Shown here one piece after another: positions 46,151 through 56,995 of a stretch of 64,000 bases of DNA. The position numbers were made by a program, and so were the translations under genes. The notes below the pieces were generated by a model. That model was not told the origin of the DNA. It was given only the letters and a program-made list of their open reading frames with translations, and searched no databases. This DNA is from Lepraria neglecta. Its lineage: Eukaryota; Ascomycota; Lecanoromycetes; Lecanorales; Stereocaulaceae. The stretch's first letter is position 1. The number at the start of each line of letters is the position of its first letter. The DNA lies in the NCBI GenBank assembly GCA_033220425.1, contig CM065651.1:2232001-2296000 (forward strand), written 5' to 3'.

Positions 46151-46595
46151 GGCTCCCCTAGGCGAGCCCCCTATGGTGCCCCTAAGTTTATCCCCCAGAT
46201 GCCGGGAGCATTACCACTAATATAGAGATATTATCAATCACCTCTCTGATATGGTCTCCCAAATTGGTTTGCGCCGCCTAAATTCCCTGTGGAGGCGGAA
46301 TAAAGCTTCGGATGCATTCAATAGGGTCGACGTGCTGTCCCAATTACAGCCCGCTATGAGATTCAGCTTTAATTTGAATTGCCCGAGTGCTCAATTGATG
46401 CTCAGTGACTTTCTACTCTAGGCACAAGGCCCTTACGTTGACGAGGATGGCGTGACATAGAAGCAGCATGCATTAATTCAGGTAAAAAACGAATATAAAA
46501 CCAAAAAAACTTTTTAGCCGGCCCCAAGTCACGTACTTCAACCAGCAACAAAATCCAGTGCTCAACCTCCTCACAGCACACTCGAACCGCCAGTC

Positions 46596-47069
46596 CTAAC
46601 CCGACCACGAACAAGTCCCATCACTCCCCACAGCAGCAACGACCCCCTTCCCAGCAAGCGTAGCATTAGCCTGCACTACCCCATCAATAACAAAGAAAAT
46701 AGTAATCGCCCCCTCCCCATCGCGGCAGCAGTGACATAAGAGTCATTGTCCTTCGACATCAGCGTATCCCAATCAGAATACAGCAAGGCTCCAATACCAT
46801 CCATGTATCCGACACCAAACCCTCATGCCGAGCCGTCGCATGAATGGCCATCGGTTGTGCTAAGAGAGAGACCCTCATAGATGAGTGCGCCCAAGAAGTC
46901 ACCTACGACCGGGATGGTATTGGGGAAATCCTGGGGCTGGAGGGCGGCGAGGGGGAGTTTGGGTTTTTTGGGAGTGCTGAGCCAATTCTGGTAGCCGCTG
47001 GTGCTGTCTAACTTTTCGATGCCGCGGAGCATCGATAGGCCATGGCGCGTGGCCAGGACGCTGAGTATG
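46596..47069 (-). pseudogene. Unrecognised secreted-type ORF with TGA and frameshift
   Basis: From about 47069 the frame reads VLATRHGLSMLRGIEKLDST, then PLAALQPQDFPNTIPVVGDF, LGALIYEGLSL, to TGA at 46823-46825. It continues in phase with GFGVGYMDGIGALLYSDWDT and DSYVTAAA, then shifts by one base to GEGAITIFFVIDGVVQANAT, LAGKGVVAAVGSDGTCSWSG, ending in TAG at 46596-46598. The continuity of protein-like sequence across both breaks suggests a damaged gene, not chance. I do not recognise the family, and no start or signal peptide was located upstream. Confidence 0.35.
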
Positions 47070-48030
47070 GTTAGTTGTTGTGGTAATGACGTTGTAAAAG
47101 GGGTTGATGGCTTTACGCATTTTCTTTCTCATCTTGGGTTGCCTTGATACGGTTAGCTGCTCTTTAAAAGACCTTCCAGGAACAGTACTTATAACGACCT
47201 TGTTGGTTGGCTTGCACATGATTTGAGTTGCCATGTTTGGAAGGAGGATTGTGACGTAGTCTTTTTTTTTTTGGAAATAAAATTTTAGGCTGAGATGCTG
47301 ATCTGGCTTTGCAAGGAAGAAGGGAGGCATTTGTATGTTTTAGATAGGCGTTCGATCTTCTCTAGTGGCGGTAGCATAGAGTTCGCGAATGGTAAGTCCG
47401 GCCTATCGTCAGCTCAGCCGAAACCAGGATCGTTGAAAGACAATGCCCGGAAAGGTCTTGAACAAGGGCGAAGATCCGCTCACGAGGCGTTGAAAATATT
47501 ACAAACAGTTGCGACATCCCTATTAGCTATTTCAGTGTAAACTTTTAAACTCAACCTCAAGACCGATGATTGCCGCCCTTTGCTTGCATGATTGCTACCA
47601 AAAATCGCTACGCAATACTGACGCAGTCACCTTTTGTCCTTTTGGCTGCGAGCGGAGCCAGATTGATTTGTAACAGGTTGCAAGTTAACTCTCAAGGTCA
47701 GTTTGCGAATAAAGGCAATTGGGACAGTTTGAATTATATGATGGGCTGAACAAGGGCAGTAGCTGCAAGCATCATCCCCGTGAAGTATATGGTCAAATGA
47801 AAGGGAAGGCCAGAACAGTCTAATGTCGCTCATCATCTTTGCAATTCGCGTATTTTGGTAACTTCAAATCCAGGATGACAGCGGCAGTTAAGAAGAGTGG
47901 CGTCCTCTAGATGAGTAACTAGCTGGAATAGAGAACCGAAACATTCTCTTGGCCGAATGGAGGATGGATCGGGTGCGTTCTAGCAAGTCGCCCCTGGATG
48001 CGAAAGCCTCAGGGCAATTACTTGCCTATC
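47070..48030. other. Intergenic
   Basis: A short frame at 47295-47540 (+) contains an amphipathic stretch (NARKGLEQGRRSAHEALKIL) but is otherwise unremarkable. A T-run near 47262-47271 is present. Nothing firm. Confidence 0.3.
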
Positions 48031-48600
48031 TTATTGGCTGGATTTTAACCGTGACGGCACCCGCGACGGCCAGTTCCTCCCAAAGACCTTTACATCGAAG
48101 AATATTCCCTTGCCGTTCCCTATTGGCACAGACCCACCCAGAAACCCAGTCCCCTCGGTCACGCACCGAGCTTTAACTCTTTGAGCGTCATAAGCGATTT
48201 CCTCTCTCGTGAAAAATTCCCGGGCCGGTTTCCTAGGGTGCAGAACAACATTGCAAGTGCCTGAGCTCCATACTGCGCGTTGGGTCCAGAGAACAGGGTC
48301 CTCTGGGTCACGTCCTTCGTTGAGCAAATCGGTGATAGCTTTGTCGCAGTCGGACGGCTCCGCAATCGGTAAACACCATCGGCTTGGTAAGAAACAGGTT
48401 GGGCCGTGTTCAGAACGGCTCGCGTTGATAATTGAGAAATTGGTTTGTAGGTCTGTTAGGGTGATGGGCCGGGGAAAAGGCAGGAGAGTATCGTCGCTAG
48501 AAATTACCGGTAAAGCACTAATTCCAGGCTTTAAAAGAGTCGCAAGCGAAATCGTTAGAATCGAAAACCCAGAGCTTAGGGTGAATAGTGAGATTGTCAT
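48031..48600 (-). CDS. Secreted protein, copy A of a duplicated gene (189 aa)
   Basis: A single open frame from the ATG at 48598-48600. ISLFTLSSGFSILTISLATL is a signal peptide. The mature part contains PTCFLPSRWCLPIAEPSDCD, KAITDLLNEGRDPEDPVLW, WSSGTCNVVLHPRKPAREFF, AYDAQRVKARCV and GKGIFFDVKVFGRN, with about five cysteines likely paired. A second copy (B) lies about 3.5 kb to the right, same strand, broken by a transposon. About 200 bases upstream of both copies are also alike, so whole segments were duplicated. No known domain is recognised; the spacing of Cys and the PSDCDKA motif resembles many fungal secreted hypothetical proteins. Likely functional. Confidence 0.65.
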   Translation of the reverse strand: MTISLFTLSSGFSILTISLATLLKPGISALPVISSDDTLLPFPRPITLTDLQTNFSIINASRSEHGPTCFLPSRWCLPIAEPSDCDKAITDLLNEGRDPEDPVLWTQRAVWSSGTCNVVLHPRKPAREFFTREEIAYDAQRVKARCVTEGTGFLGGSVPIGNGKGIFFDVKVFGRNWPSRVPSRLKSSQ

Positions 48601-49238
48601 TGTCCTTGCATAGGATGATGGATGTGAAAGAATTTTTCGTCAGAATGAGAAGAAAAGAATCATTTGGTGTAGGGGCCCGAGGTTGAAACTCACCGGGAAA
48701 GCTGAGACGCGACGAAGCCCTCGAGACTTTTCCGACTCGGATGAACGCAGGACTAATTCAAAATAGAGCCGCGTCCACAGTCTGTGTTTTCCGTTTCAGC
48801 CGTAGTGATTTGCTTCGATCAGTCACAATTCTCCGACTATCGGAAGCATCTGCTTTGTTCAATTCGCAAAATTTAACGCAAGGTCTAGATTGGTGTGAAG
48901 CGCATTCATGACCATTCAGAAGCACCAGAACAAGACACAGAATCGTTGACACCATTCCACCGGATTTGAGGTAACAATGCAACGCGGACCAATGATACCG
49001 CCTAGTACGATATCAGCTTACGATATGAATATTCTTAGGTGCCGAAAACATTTAGGTACTTAGCACAGGTGACTCCGCGCCCAGAGAAATGACATTGGGC
49101 ATGAAATTGCCGGAGCAGAACAAGTAATGGCGATTATTTTGAGTTATTATGCGGGAGACGACAAAGACGACGGCTCCGGCACAGGTCGCCTCCCAAAAAC
49201 CTCCACGTTAAAAAGCGCCTGATTCCCACCCACCCCTA

Positions 49239-49298
49239 GAAGTATTGACCTATGGCTCGGCAATACCCATGGCTCGGCACGCTAAACCCGATTAGGAA
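49239..49298 (+). repeat. Left terminal inverted repeat (60 bp)
   Basis: Identical in reverse complement to 51816-51875. Contains two copies of ATGGCTCGGCA (49252-49262 and 49269-49279), a likely transposase-binding sub-repeat. Confidence 0.95.
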
Positions 49299-49599
49299 CC
49301 ATATGCATTTCTCTCCACATTATCTATTACTCTACATCTATTACACTAAGCTATACATTGATTTAGAGCTTCAGTGAACGTTACCCTATACCCCCCCAGC
49401 CAGGGCGGACCCTTAATTGACCAATTAAACTAAAAAGAAGCACAGAAATTGTGATTAATGGCGAAGATAGATAGGGATTTTAACTGTCAATTCGAATTCG
49501 ATTCACGAGGTGTTGAGAGCTCTCAATCCTGATTGGCTTACGCCGATAAGTATTGAGGATCTGCGGATATGGCTATATCAGGTTGCTCAAGCTGATTGG

Positions 49600-49687
49600 T
49601 CAATCCAACAGCTTGGATGGTTTCCTGATGCATCTGCCACGGCGGCTGCGTTGGGGAGCTGGTGCTGGCAGGGCGGATGCTGCTGCT

Positions 49688-49751
<64 letters not shown>

Positions 49752-51669
49752 CTGGCGGGGCTGGTGCTGCTGGTGGAGCTGATTTTGCTGGCGGTGCTGT
49801 TGCTGGCGGAGCTGCTGCTAGTGCTGGCGGAGCTGCTGGAACTGGTACTGGCGGAGCTGGTACTGCTGGCGGAGCTAGTGCTGCTGGTGGAGCTGATGCT
49901 ACTGGCGGTGCTGATGCTGGACTGGACAGATCGTGATCGCTGGTACTTGGTATCGTAGGTGGATAGCAGAAATCAATAGACCTCCCTGGCGTCGATTTAC
50001 GGCCTCTTCTATTGAGCTCTCTGACAGCCTTTAGCTGCCTGGTATTCGCCTTCTTTGCACGTTTTGTATCCTCTCTTTCTTGCTATAGACGCTGTTTTTC
50101 TAAATCGGCTTGCTTACGCTCCGCGAGGAGTTCATCGTTCATAAGAATTGTACCAGGAAAGTAAGCTTGCTTTCTATTAGTTTTGTTCTATTTCCGCTCA
50201 TTAAGCTCTTTGAGATGATTAGCAGTGTGGCAATGAATTTGTGCATTGGATCGATGATAGGTTGCTGCTTTAGCAATCTTCTGGGTTCTTATATCGAATA
50301 CCTTGAATGTGCGGAGCAGCCTTTCTATAGCAGCATTATCGTAAGGTGTATCCGGCTGCAGAATGTCGCTGATGCTGTGAGTGACGCTATCGATCTGGAT
50401 TTCTGGTGGTGTAGTAGGGCAGATAGAATAAGCGATTTGGAGGTTACCCTGGATCACTGGGTTTGAAGCATCCTCCTGTGTATTGGCTGTATAGTTAGGA
50501 AGCTTCTGGAGCACTTGCATTGGCTCAAAAGGAGCTAGACCTGATACCTCCCAGGCCTTTGTGATGGTTGAAGTGGTAGCGACTTGCCGACGAGCAAGTG
50601 TATAGAACTCTAAGAACTCTGATTTATCGATAGAGTAACTAGCTCCTAGTCTACTTGCTCGTTGAATATTCGATTTATAGATATTGGCGAGTGGTGCAAA
50701 GAAGCCAACATCCAGCGGCTGTAGAAGATGTGTACTGTGCGGTGGCAAGCAGAGTACGATAATCCTATTGGCTACAGCGAATTCGATAGCCTTAGTAGTA
50801 ATATGTGATGCATGGCCGTCAAAGATAAGTATTCGATATTTTTGGCCTAAATCGTTCCTGTATGTCTGCTTTTGGAAGCACTGTAGCCACTCGAAGCCAA
50901 TATTATTGTCGGTCCATCCATTTATACTGGTACGTACAGACTATAATGGCTCCATCTTTTCAAGCTGATCAACCTATAAATGCATGACTACTTTGCCTTT
51001 AAAGATAATCCAGGGAGGAAGGACCCGGCCATCCATTGAGATACAATCGATAGTAGTCACCCATTCACGATTGCCAGGTTGAGTCATCGTAGCTTCTTTG
51101 TTATACTTTGAAATAATGACTCGCATTTTGGCTATGACTCCCATCATGAAGCCTTTCTCATCTATATTCCATATATCTTGATCCTCAACGTCATACATGC
51201 TCCTAGCCTTTTGATATGTATCGAACCAGTGCTTAATGACTGCTGGATTCTCTGCCTGACGCCGTGCTTTATCGAGAGGAGGAACAAATTTGGTTTTGAA
51301 TTGAGGGTGTCGAGCAAGGAATTTGGCTGACCAGTGTACTCCGATAGGCTCTATGTCGTTCTTAGCTTCCAGTAGCTCTTTAGCTATACTAACAAGCTGT
51401 TGGATCGTTAACGGCCAGCCCCAGGCCTCCAGTCGCTCAATGTAGCTGCAAAGTGCTTTTTCTTCTCCTTCTGTTAAATGCTGTCGAAATTTAACTACCT
51501 CAGCGTGAGGTGTTTTACCGTTGACTCGATCGTTCAAGGTGCTTCTGGGTAGCCTATACTGCCTTGCAACCTTGCTCAGCGAGTCGTTGTTGGTTGGTGA
51601 TCGAAAATGTTGACAAGCAAGTTGGTATCGGAGTTCTTTGGGAAGCTCTTCTTGCTCGTCAGCTTCGTC
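49600..51669 (-). pseudogene. pogo/Fot1-type transposase with four in-frame TAG codons
   Basis: One frame of 690 codons runs unbroken except for TAG at 50974-50976, 50941-50943, 50188-50190 and 50083-50085. In order: a psq/HTH start (SLSKVARQYRLPRSTLNDRV), the CENP-B-type HTH (LTEGEEKALCSYIERLEAWG, then WSAKFLARHP), and the DDE domain with its three acidic sites in WNIDEKGFMMG, ILIFDGHASH and LLQPLDVGFFAPL. After that come a basic C-terminal arm, a long Ala/Pro repeat, and the end RRGRCIRKPSKLLD at TGA 49600-49602. All three catalytic Asp remain. No ATG lies in frame at the 5' end: a TAA at 51670-51672 precedes the first helix, so the start is also damaged or lies in a shifted frame (ATG near 51730). 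Confidence 0.85.
49680..49930. repeat. 12-bp tandem repeat (GGAGCTGGTGCT), degenerate to the right
   Basis: About six near-perfect copies at 49683-49760, then decaying copies to 49930. On the minus strand it encodes the Ala-Pro repeat in the transposase tail. Confidence 0.85.
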
Positions 51670-51815
51670 TTAAGGGGGGAAGCTTTGCTGGGCCCCGTGA
51701 CAGGTATCTAGGGGAGTTCTTTGAGGCATTTGGGAGTACTGGGAGGGTGGTTGGGTGGTTGGGTGGTTTATGTGATAGATAAACAGTCGTTGTTGACAAA
51801 TTCAGAAGATTGCGA

Positions 51816-51875
51816 TTCCTAATCGGGTTTAGCGTGCCGAGCCATGGGTATTGCCGAGCCATAGGTCAATACTTC
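51816..51875 (-). repeat. Right terminal inverted repeat (60 bp)
   Basis: Exact reverse complement of 49239-49298. Flanked on the right by TA. Confidence 0.95.
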
Positions 51876-52716
51876 TATACCCATACTCCCTCGTCAAGCA
51901 CTTAACCCCAATTCTCCAAGCATCATACCAAATAAGGCTTCGGCTAAATGTATCCTCCGGGGATGGAATAATCGTGCGGAGAACGATATTGCAGCTACTA
52001 TAGCTCTACGTGTGGCGCTGGTCTTAGAGAACGGGGTCGTCTTTCCCCTCTGGGCCTTCGTTGAGGATTTTGTCGGTGGCTTTATTGCAGTCGGAGGGAT
52101 CTATGATGGGTATCCGCCATCGGTCTGGGACGTAACAAGTTGGGGTGTAGCCGAGGTTAGTGGAGTTGTTTGTTGAGGCCGTTACGGGCACATTGGAATA
52201 GATCTCGGGGCTCGGTAGGATTAGAGGTAGAGTGAGAGGGGAGAGGACTTTGGCAGATGGGGGGGCCGTTGGGGCTCGCAGACTCTTTGGTCGAAGTACT
52301 GATTGTCGGGGTTGAAAGAAATTGCGAGTGTTCTCGTCAGGAGGGTAGCCGCGAGTATTTTCAATGGGAAAAGCATTACCGTTAACAAGATGACGGGCAT
52401 GTGAGAAGAGAATAGTTAAGAGTGCAGATGAAGATCCTGTGATTTCGTGAATCAATCAGACGCTGAGACAGGGCTTGCAAGGTTTTGATTTTCCCGACTC
52501 GCATGTAGCCAGAACGCGCTGTCTATCCTCACATATCCTAGCGCATGCATTGTGTGGACGCTATCTCCAAAGACAGCCGCGTCCACCGTCCGTGCTTCTT
52601 GTTTCAGCTGTGGTCTTGGTCACTATTTACCGCGTGCCGAATCTGCTTTTGGCCAACTCACAAAGCTCAAAGAACTGTTCGGCAATCTGGCCTCGATACA
52701 AGAACCAAACTCCTTT

Positions 52717-54316
52717 TCACTTTGCAAACACTCCGACGTTCGACAATGTCGCATTCCCCCAAAATGCGCGGATATCCCCTAACAGCCGAACCGGGCTCTC
52801 CACCGCCGCGAAGTGCCCTCCACTATCATGCACATTCCTAACGACAACGTTTCCTCCGCGCCTTGCCCAGTCGAGCGGCTAGCACTCGCGTTCAGCCATG
52901 GTTACCGAGAGAAACGACTCTTTTGGAAAGGGAAAAGGGAAAGGGAAGCCTACCGTGCCGTACCACACATGCTTAGGGAACAACAACATAGCCGCAGGCT
53001 AATGCACATAAGGGTACCCTGTGTCGAACCCAAAACCACTAAATGTACCCTGTTTTCACCCTGGATTAGTAACGGAAAACTTGTCTCCAGATCAGAAAGG
53101 GGAATTCAATACCTCCCGAAGCGCATCCTTATGAAACCGTATCCAAAAATACGGACCCTAAATGTAGTACATCATCGAATAGGTGATGATTTCCTCGGGC
53201 GTCCAGACATATTTGTCTACCGCGGTGATCATCAGGTTGTAGTTCCACATTGCGTTCCCGACTGGGCTGTCGGTCGTGGGAATAGCGGCCTGGAGCGGTT
53301 TTGTCTCTTGTAAGAGGCGGTAGCCTGATTCTTGTGTGGTGAACTCATTCAGATTCTCGATCGTGCTGTTCTCATCCGCTGTCGTCAAGCCTTGCTAATG
53401 CCGCAGTAAATCAGTGGCGTTGGGTGGGATCACCTAGAAGTTGTCGAGTACGGAAACTGCTGACGAGGGGTAGTCGCCGGCCATGTAGCGTAGGATACAA
53501 CCGCCGAAATCACCGCCTTGGATCACGTATCGCGTGTAATTCAGCTGCTGCATGAGAGAGTTGAGGGTGTGGCCAGCTTCTCGAGGTCCGAAGCCGGGTT
53601 TCTTAGGGGCTGGCGAGAATGCAAAGCCGCGTATGCTTGGAGCTACGACGTGGAAGGCGGGCGAGGATTTGTTGGGTGGATTGACGAGACCGTTGATGAT
53701 GTTGCCGACTTCCATGAAGGAGCCTGGCCATCCATGGATGAACAATAGTGGGATTGCATCGACACGCTTTGAGAGATGGTGGACAAAGTGTAGTGGAAGA
53801 GGATCGGTAAAGTTGGAATTGGGTCCTGTTGCGACGGTGGTTGTAAATTGGGTGTATCTATTGGGCAAGTCAGTATTCACAGACACCAGTGAAGTGGTCT
53901 GAAAATCATTTCAGCCGTGCGAGAAGTCTTGTCATGAGTCGGTACTTCCGGTTGGGCTTATCTTGAGCTTCAAACCAGTCGTAGTTGTTCACTCAGTAGT
54001 CTCTCACAGTGGTCACATTATGTCTAGGTGGGCCGTCTACTAAGCCCGGCTGCTCGATGTTGACAACATAGCGAGTAAGAGACGCCTTTAACCCTGTCTC
54101 CTTAATGAAGTCTGGATCAACATCGACTTTGTAAGGGGATGGGGAGCTGCCAAAGGTTGCCTTGAAGTTCTGGGAGACCGCGTAATTCGTAAAGATGACC
54201 GTGGTCAGAAGTAGATTAAGCAGTAGCTGAACGACGAGAAGAGAGCCATTGTAGTGAGATGTCTTTCTAAGAAGACGGAGACACAGCCAGGTCTTACATT
54301 CAAGTACGCCAGACAT
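52717..54316 (-). pseudogene. Epoxide hydrolase (EHN/alpha-beta hydrolase), multiple stops
   Basis: From the ATG at 54314-54316 comes a membrane anchor (LLVVQLLLNLLLTTVIFTNY), then VSQNFKATFGSSPSPYKVDV with GPPRHNVTTVRDY. TGA at 53993-53995 follows, where the family has Trp, then VNNYDWFEAQD in phase. Next come YTQFTTTV, PLLFIHGWPGSFMEVGNIIN (the HGxP oxyanion motif), VIQGGDFGGCILRYMAGDYP (nucleophile Asp in GGDFG), then TAG at 53434-53436, 53395-53397 and 53158-53160, each followed by in-phase family sequence. The end, NVHDSGGHFAAVESPVRLLG (catalytic His) and DIRAFWG, lies in another frame up to 52717. Such enzymes hydrolyse epoxides to diols, often in juvenile-hormone-hydrolase-like or detoxifying roles. 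Catalytic residues survive but the gene cannot be read through. Confidence 0.8.
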
Positions 54317-54886
54317 GCTGAAAAACGACGTTTACGGCCGATTAGTAGTAATTAGATGATTACCTTATCATAGTGCTTACCTCAGTGATTGCCAGAGAGC
54401 TACTACCTAATCAAAGAGCTCGACGGGGCAGCTCGTCATACTCATTTTCAATCTTATTAGTAATAAACTGGGCCTTGCAACATAATTCTGAATATGCGGT
54501 CGGGCTTTCAGGACACGAGCTGTGTGAATAAAACAAGTAAAGTACTTAGGTATTCACGCCGCTCAGACTTTAGGGTGCCCTAAGCTAGATGGCGGGTGCT
54601 AAATCACTAGTATCTGCAATCGTGACGACTGGCTGAGAGATTCGGGACAGTATCAGAGTCAAAGTTGGGGATCATTGGGTGAAGGATGAGCGTAGGATGT
54701 TCGTCACCACTGAATGCGGTCTAGAAATACATACCAAGACATTTTCACATTTACTACCCGGCACTCAGCAATCAAAAACGTCACCCAAGGTGACACGCTT
54801 TCGACTCCACTAAGGTATCTTACTTTATTAATGGCCACAATCTGCTTGCCATCTGCCCGCTGCAAGACTGACCTTCTCGCCTAACG
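54317..54886. other. Upstream region between divergent genes
   Basis: About 570 bases between the dead epoxide hydrolase and TMA64. No motif stood out. Confidence 0.4.
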
Positions 54887-56995
54887 ATGTTCAAAAAGAA
54901 GCCCAATGTACGACCTTCCTCACCTGCTACCGCCTACTGTCTAACATTACCTAGATCAAGCCTTTGGCTCCCCTTCGATCCTCGGACAGGCGCAAGATAG
55001 CAGATCAAATCATCGCAAACTACAACATCGAGGTGCCAAGCAGTGAAAATAACGAAGATAGCACCAATGACCAGGCAGCACAGGCCCTGAGCCTGAGGGC
55101 TCTTCGCAACTCTCTACTTCCAGAAAATGCGCTGTCGGCCAGATTCACGACTACAGCTGGACCGGACTTGAGCAAAGTCTCTGGGACAGTGTATGCTGGG
55201 GCGTATCCAGGGGAGGAGCAGCGCATGTTGTGGTTTAAGATTGAGGAGAGGCTCATTCCCACAGGTCCGACTATTCTCTTACTAGCTTAGCTCCATGGCT
55301 AATACTGCTTCTACAGTCTACACACTATGGCGGCACCCCCAACTCGTCCCACTCCTACACACACCAGACTTTGTCCTACAAAAGTTACGCAGCGGCGCTC
55401 CTCTCATGACCCCCGGTCTACAACGCGGTCCTCCCTTCCCAGCAAAAGCAACCAAGGACGCAGTCGTAGCGGTTGCTAGCCTTGAAAAGCCCACTGTTCC
55501 CATTGTGGTGGGGATATGTGAGATCGATGTTGCGGCACTAAAGCAGGTGCAAGGCGCAAAGGGACATGCTGTGCGAGGGGAACACTGGGATGGAGATGAG
55601 ATTTGGGCGTGGAGCTCTGGTGGCAAGCCTGGCGGACATGCCCCTGCAGAGATTGTAGGATGGGATGTTAGTGAGAGCGACGGGGCTCTGCGGGAGGGCG
55701 TGGAACATCTCGTTGTGGACGATCACGAGGACGATACTGAGGAAGGAGGTGTGCAACTTGAAAAAGAGACGCATGACGGGAAGTCTGAACCACGGAACGA
55801 GTACGTGGAAGGAGAAAATGCCGAGCCATATGAGAAGGTTAGTCTGGAGGATAAGGAACTCGCAACAAAAGGTGACCAGGCATTCAACATAGTATCTCCA
55901 GAGCTAACATCCTTTCCAGAAATCGACGATGCCTTCTGGAAAGCCTTCTTATATGCTGTGCAGCATCACCGAAACATTCACAAGTCAGATCCACATCAAG
56001 GCTTGAACTTCCCCATCCATCAGTCGCTTGTTATCTCCAATTTCGTTCTACCATATCTACCTATCTTCACACCAGCCCAAGCAGCATCTCTTCAAATCAA
56101 GAAGACGTCTTGGAAAAACGCTACGAAATTCATCAAAGCCTTAGGCAAGCAGAAGCTCCTCAAGTCTAAAGATCGCGATGGCGGAGAGTGTATCGTTCTC
56201 GACATCAATTTTGATGATCCAGCTGTGACGAGCTTCGTGCCATACAAATTACCGAAGAAAGACACTCCAGGAGCAGAGTCTGGGGGAGGTGGGGGCGGCA
56301 AGGCCGTTGTCGCCGGAAGCTCTCCGGGTGATGACTCGGTTGGGCAGCGTCTCAACAAAGTCAATCTCCTTCGACCCAAAGAGCAGCTCTCGCCCATCTT
56401 CGAAGTAGCAAATGCAAGCACCAAGGCCCTCTATCTTCCAGCCGAATTGCGGCCAATAATTACAGCATATATCGAGTCTGAAAATCTAATCTCAGGCACC
56501 AATAAGCGCTTGGTCAACCTCAATCCTATCCTGGCTAACGCCGTTTTCGACAGCAATTCGTCGTTAGACCGCGAAGTCATTGCCAAAGGCAGCGTACCCC
56601 GAGACGCCTTGATCGACCGCATCGTACAGAGCTGTTCACCATTCTGGGCCATGCTGAGAAATGACGAGACACGAGATAGCGTCAAAGCAAAGGCAGGCAA
56701 GGCTCCCAAGATCCAGATAATCCTCGAGACAAGATCTGGTAACAAGACCGTGACGAAGCTCTCTGGTGTTGAGGTGTTCCACATTAACCCACAGCCGCTA
56801 GCTGAAGAGCTGCAGAGAGCATGTGCGAGTTCCACTAGTGTGAATCAGTTGGTAGGCAGTAGCCCAAAGAATCTGGTGCAGGAAATCATGGTGCAAGGGC
56901 CGCAGAAAGATGCTGTGGTGAAAGCATTGGAGAAGAGGGGAGTCAATAGGCATTGGATTGAGGTTCTAGATAAGACGAAAGGGAAGAAGAAGTAA
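54887..56995 (+). CDS. TMA64: eIF2D/ligatin homologue (Tma64), ribosome-associated factor
   Basis: Three exons, about 665 residues. Exon 1 is only FKKKP-long, from the ATG at 54887. Exon 2 starts IKPLAPLRSSDRRKIADQII and includes LLPENALSARFTTTAGPDLS with KVSGTVYAGAYPGEEQRMLW. Exon 3 gives VYTLWRHPQLVPLLHTPDFV and the PUA domain core (KDAVVAVASLEKPTVPIVVG, ICEIDVAAL, GDEIWAW). The middle has a winged-helix/SWIB-type part (IHQSLVISNFVLPYLPIF, WKNATKFIKALGKQKLLKSK). The C-terminus is the SUI1 domain (IQIILETRSGNKTVTKLSGV, VQGPQKDAVVKALEKRGVNR, HWIEVLD). The factor binds 40S subunits and helps recycle post-termination complexes and deliver tRNA. Length and order are normal, and no damage is seen beside the dead epoxide hydrolase. 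Confidence 0.92.

Larger units (their letters stand above)
49239..51875 (-). mobile_element. pogo/Fot1-like Tc1-mariner DNA transposon, 2,637 bp
   Basis: The element begins GAAGTATTGACC at 49239 and ends with its exact reverse complement at 51875. TA precedes it (49237-49238) and TA follows it (51876-51877), the standard Tc1/mariner target duplication. The terminal inverted repeats are 60 bp and identical. Inside, a long reading frame on the minus strand encodes a pogo-type transposase (described separately), with about 300 bases of non-coding sequence at the left end and 150 at the right. It sits inside secreted-protein gene copy B. Identical ends suggest recent movement, yet the transposase carries four TAG codons, so this copy depends on another source of enzyme, if any. 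Confidence 0.93.
49147..52455 (-). pseudogene. Secreted protein copy B, split by a transposon and with two stops
   Basis: The 5' part (52455 to 51876) reads TPTCYVPDRWRIPIIDPSDC, NKATDKILNEGPEGKDDPVL, then TAA at 52024-52026, then DQRHT, TAG at 52006-52008, and SYSSCNIVLR. This is copy A position for position, with both stops exactly where copy A has Trp (DPVLW and AVW). The 3' part resumes beyond the transposon at 49238 as GVGGNQALFNVEVFGR and ends at TAA 49147-49149. The interruption is a 2,637-bp element flanked by TA. The two TGG codons turned into TAA and TAG by G->A changes are the most direct view of point-mutation bias in the window, because an intact copy is available for comparison. 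Confidence 0.75.

Noticed and set aside
49510-49958. Trp/Cys-, Gly/Ala- and Leu/Val-repeat ORFs on the plus strand
   Set aside because: These are the antisense readings of the 12-bp tandem repeat that encodes the Ala/Pro tail of the transposase.
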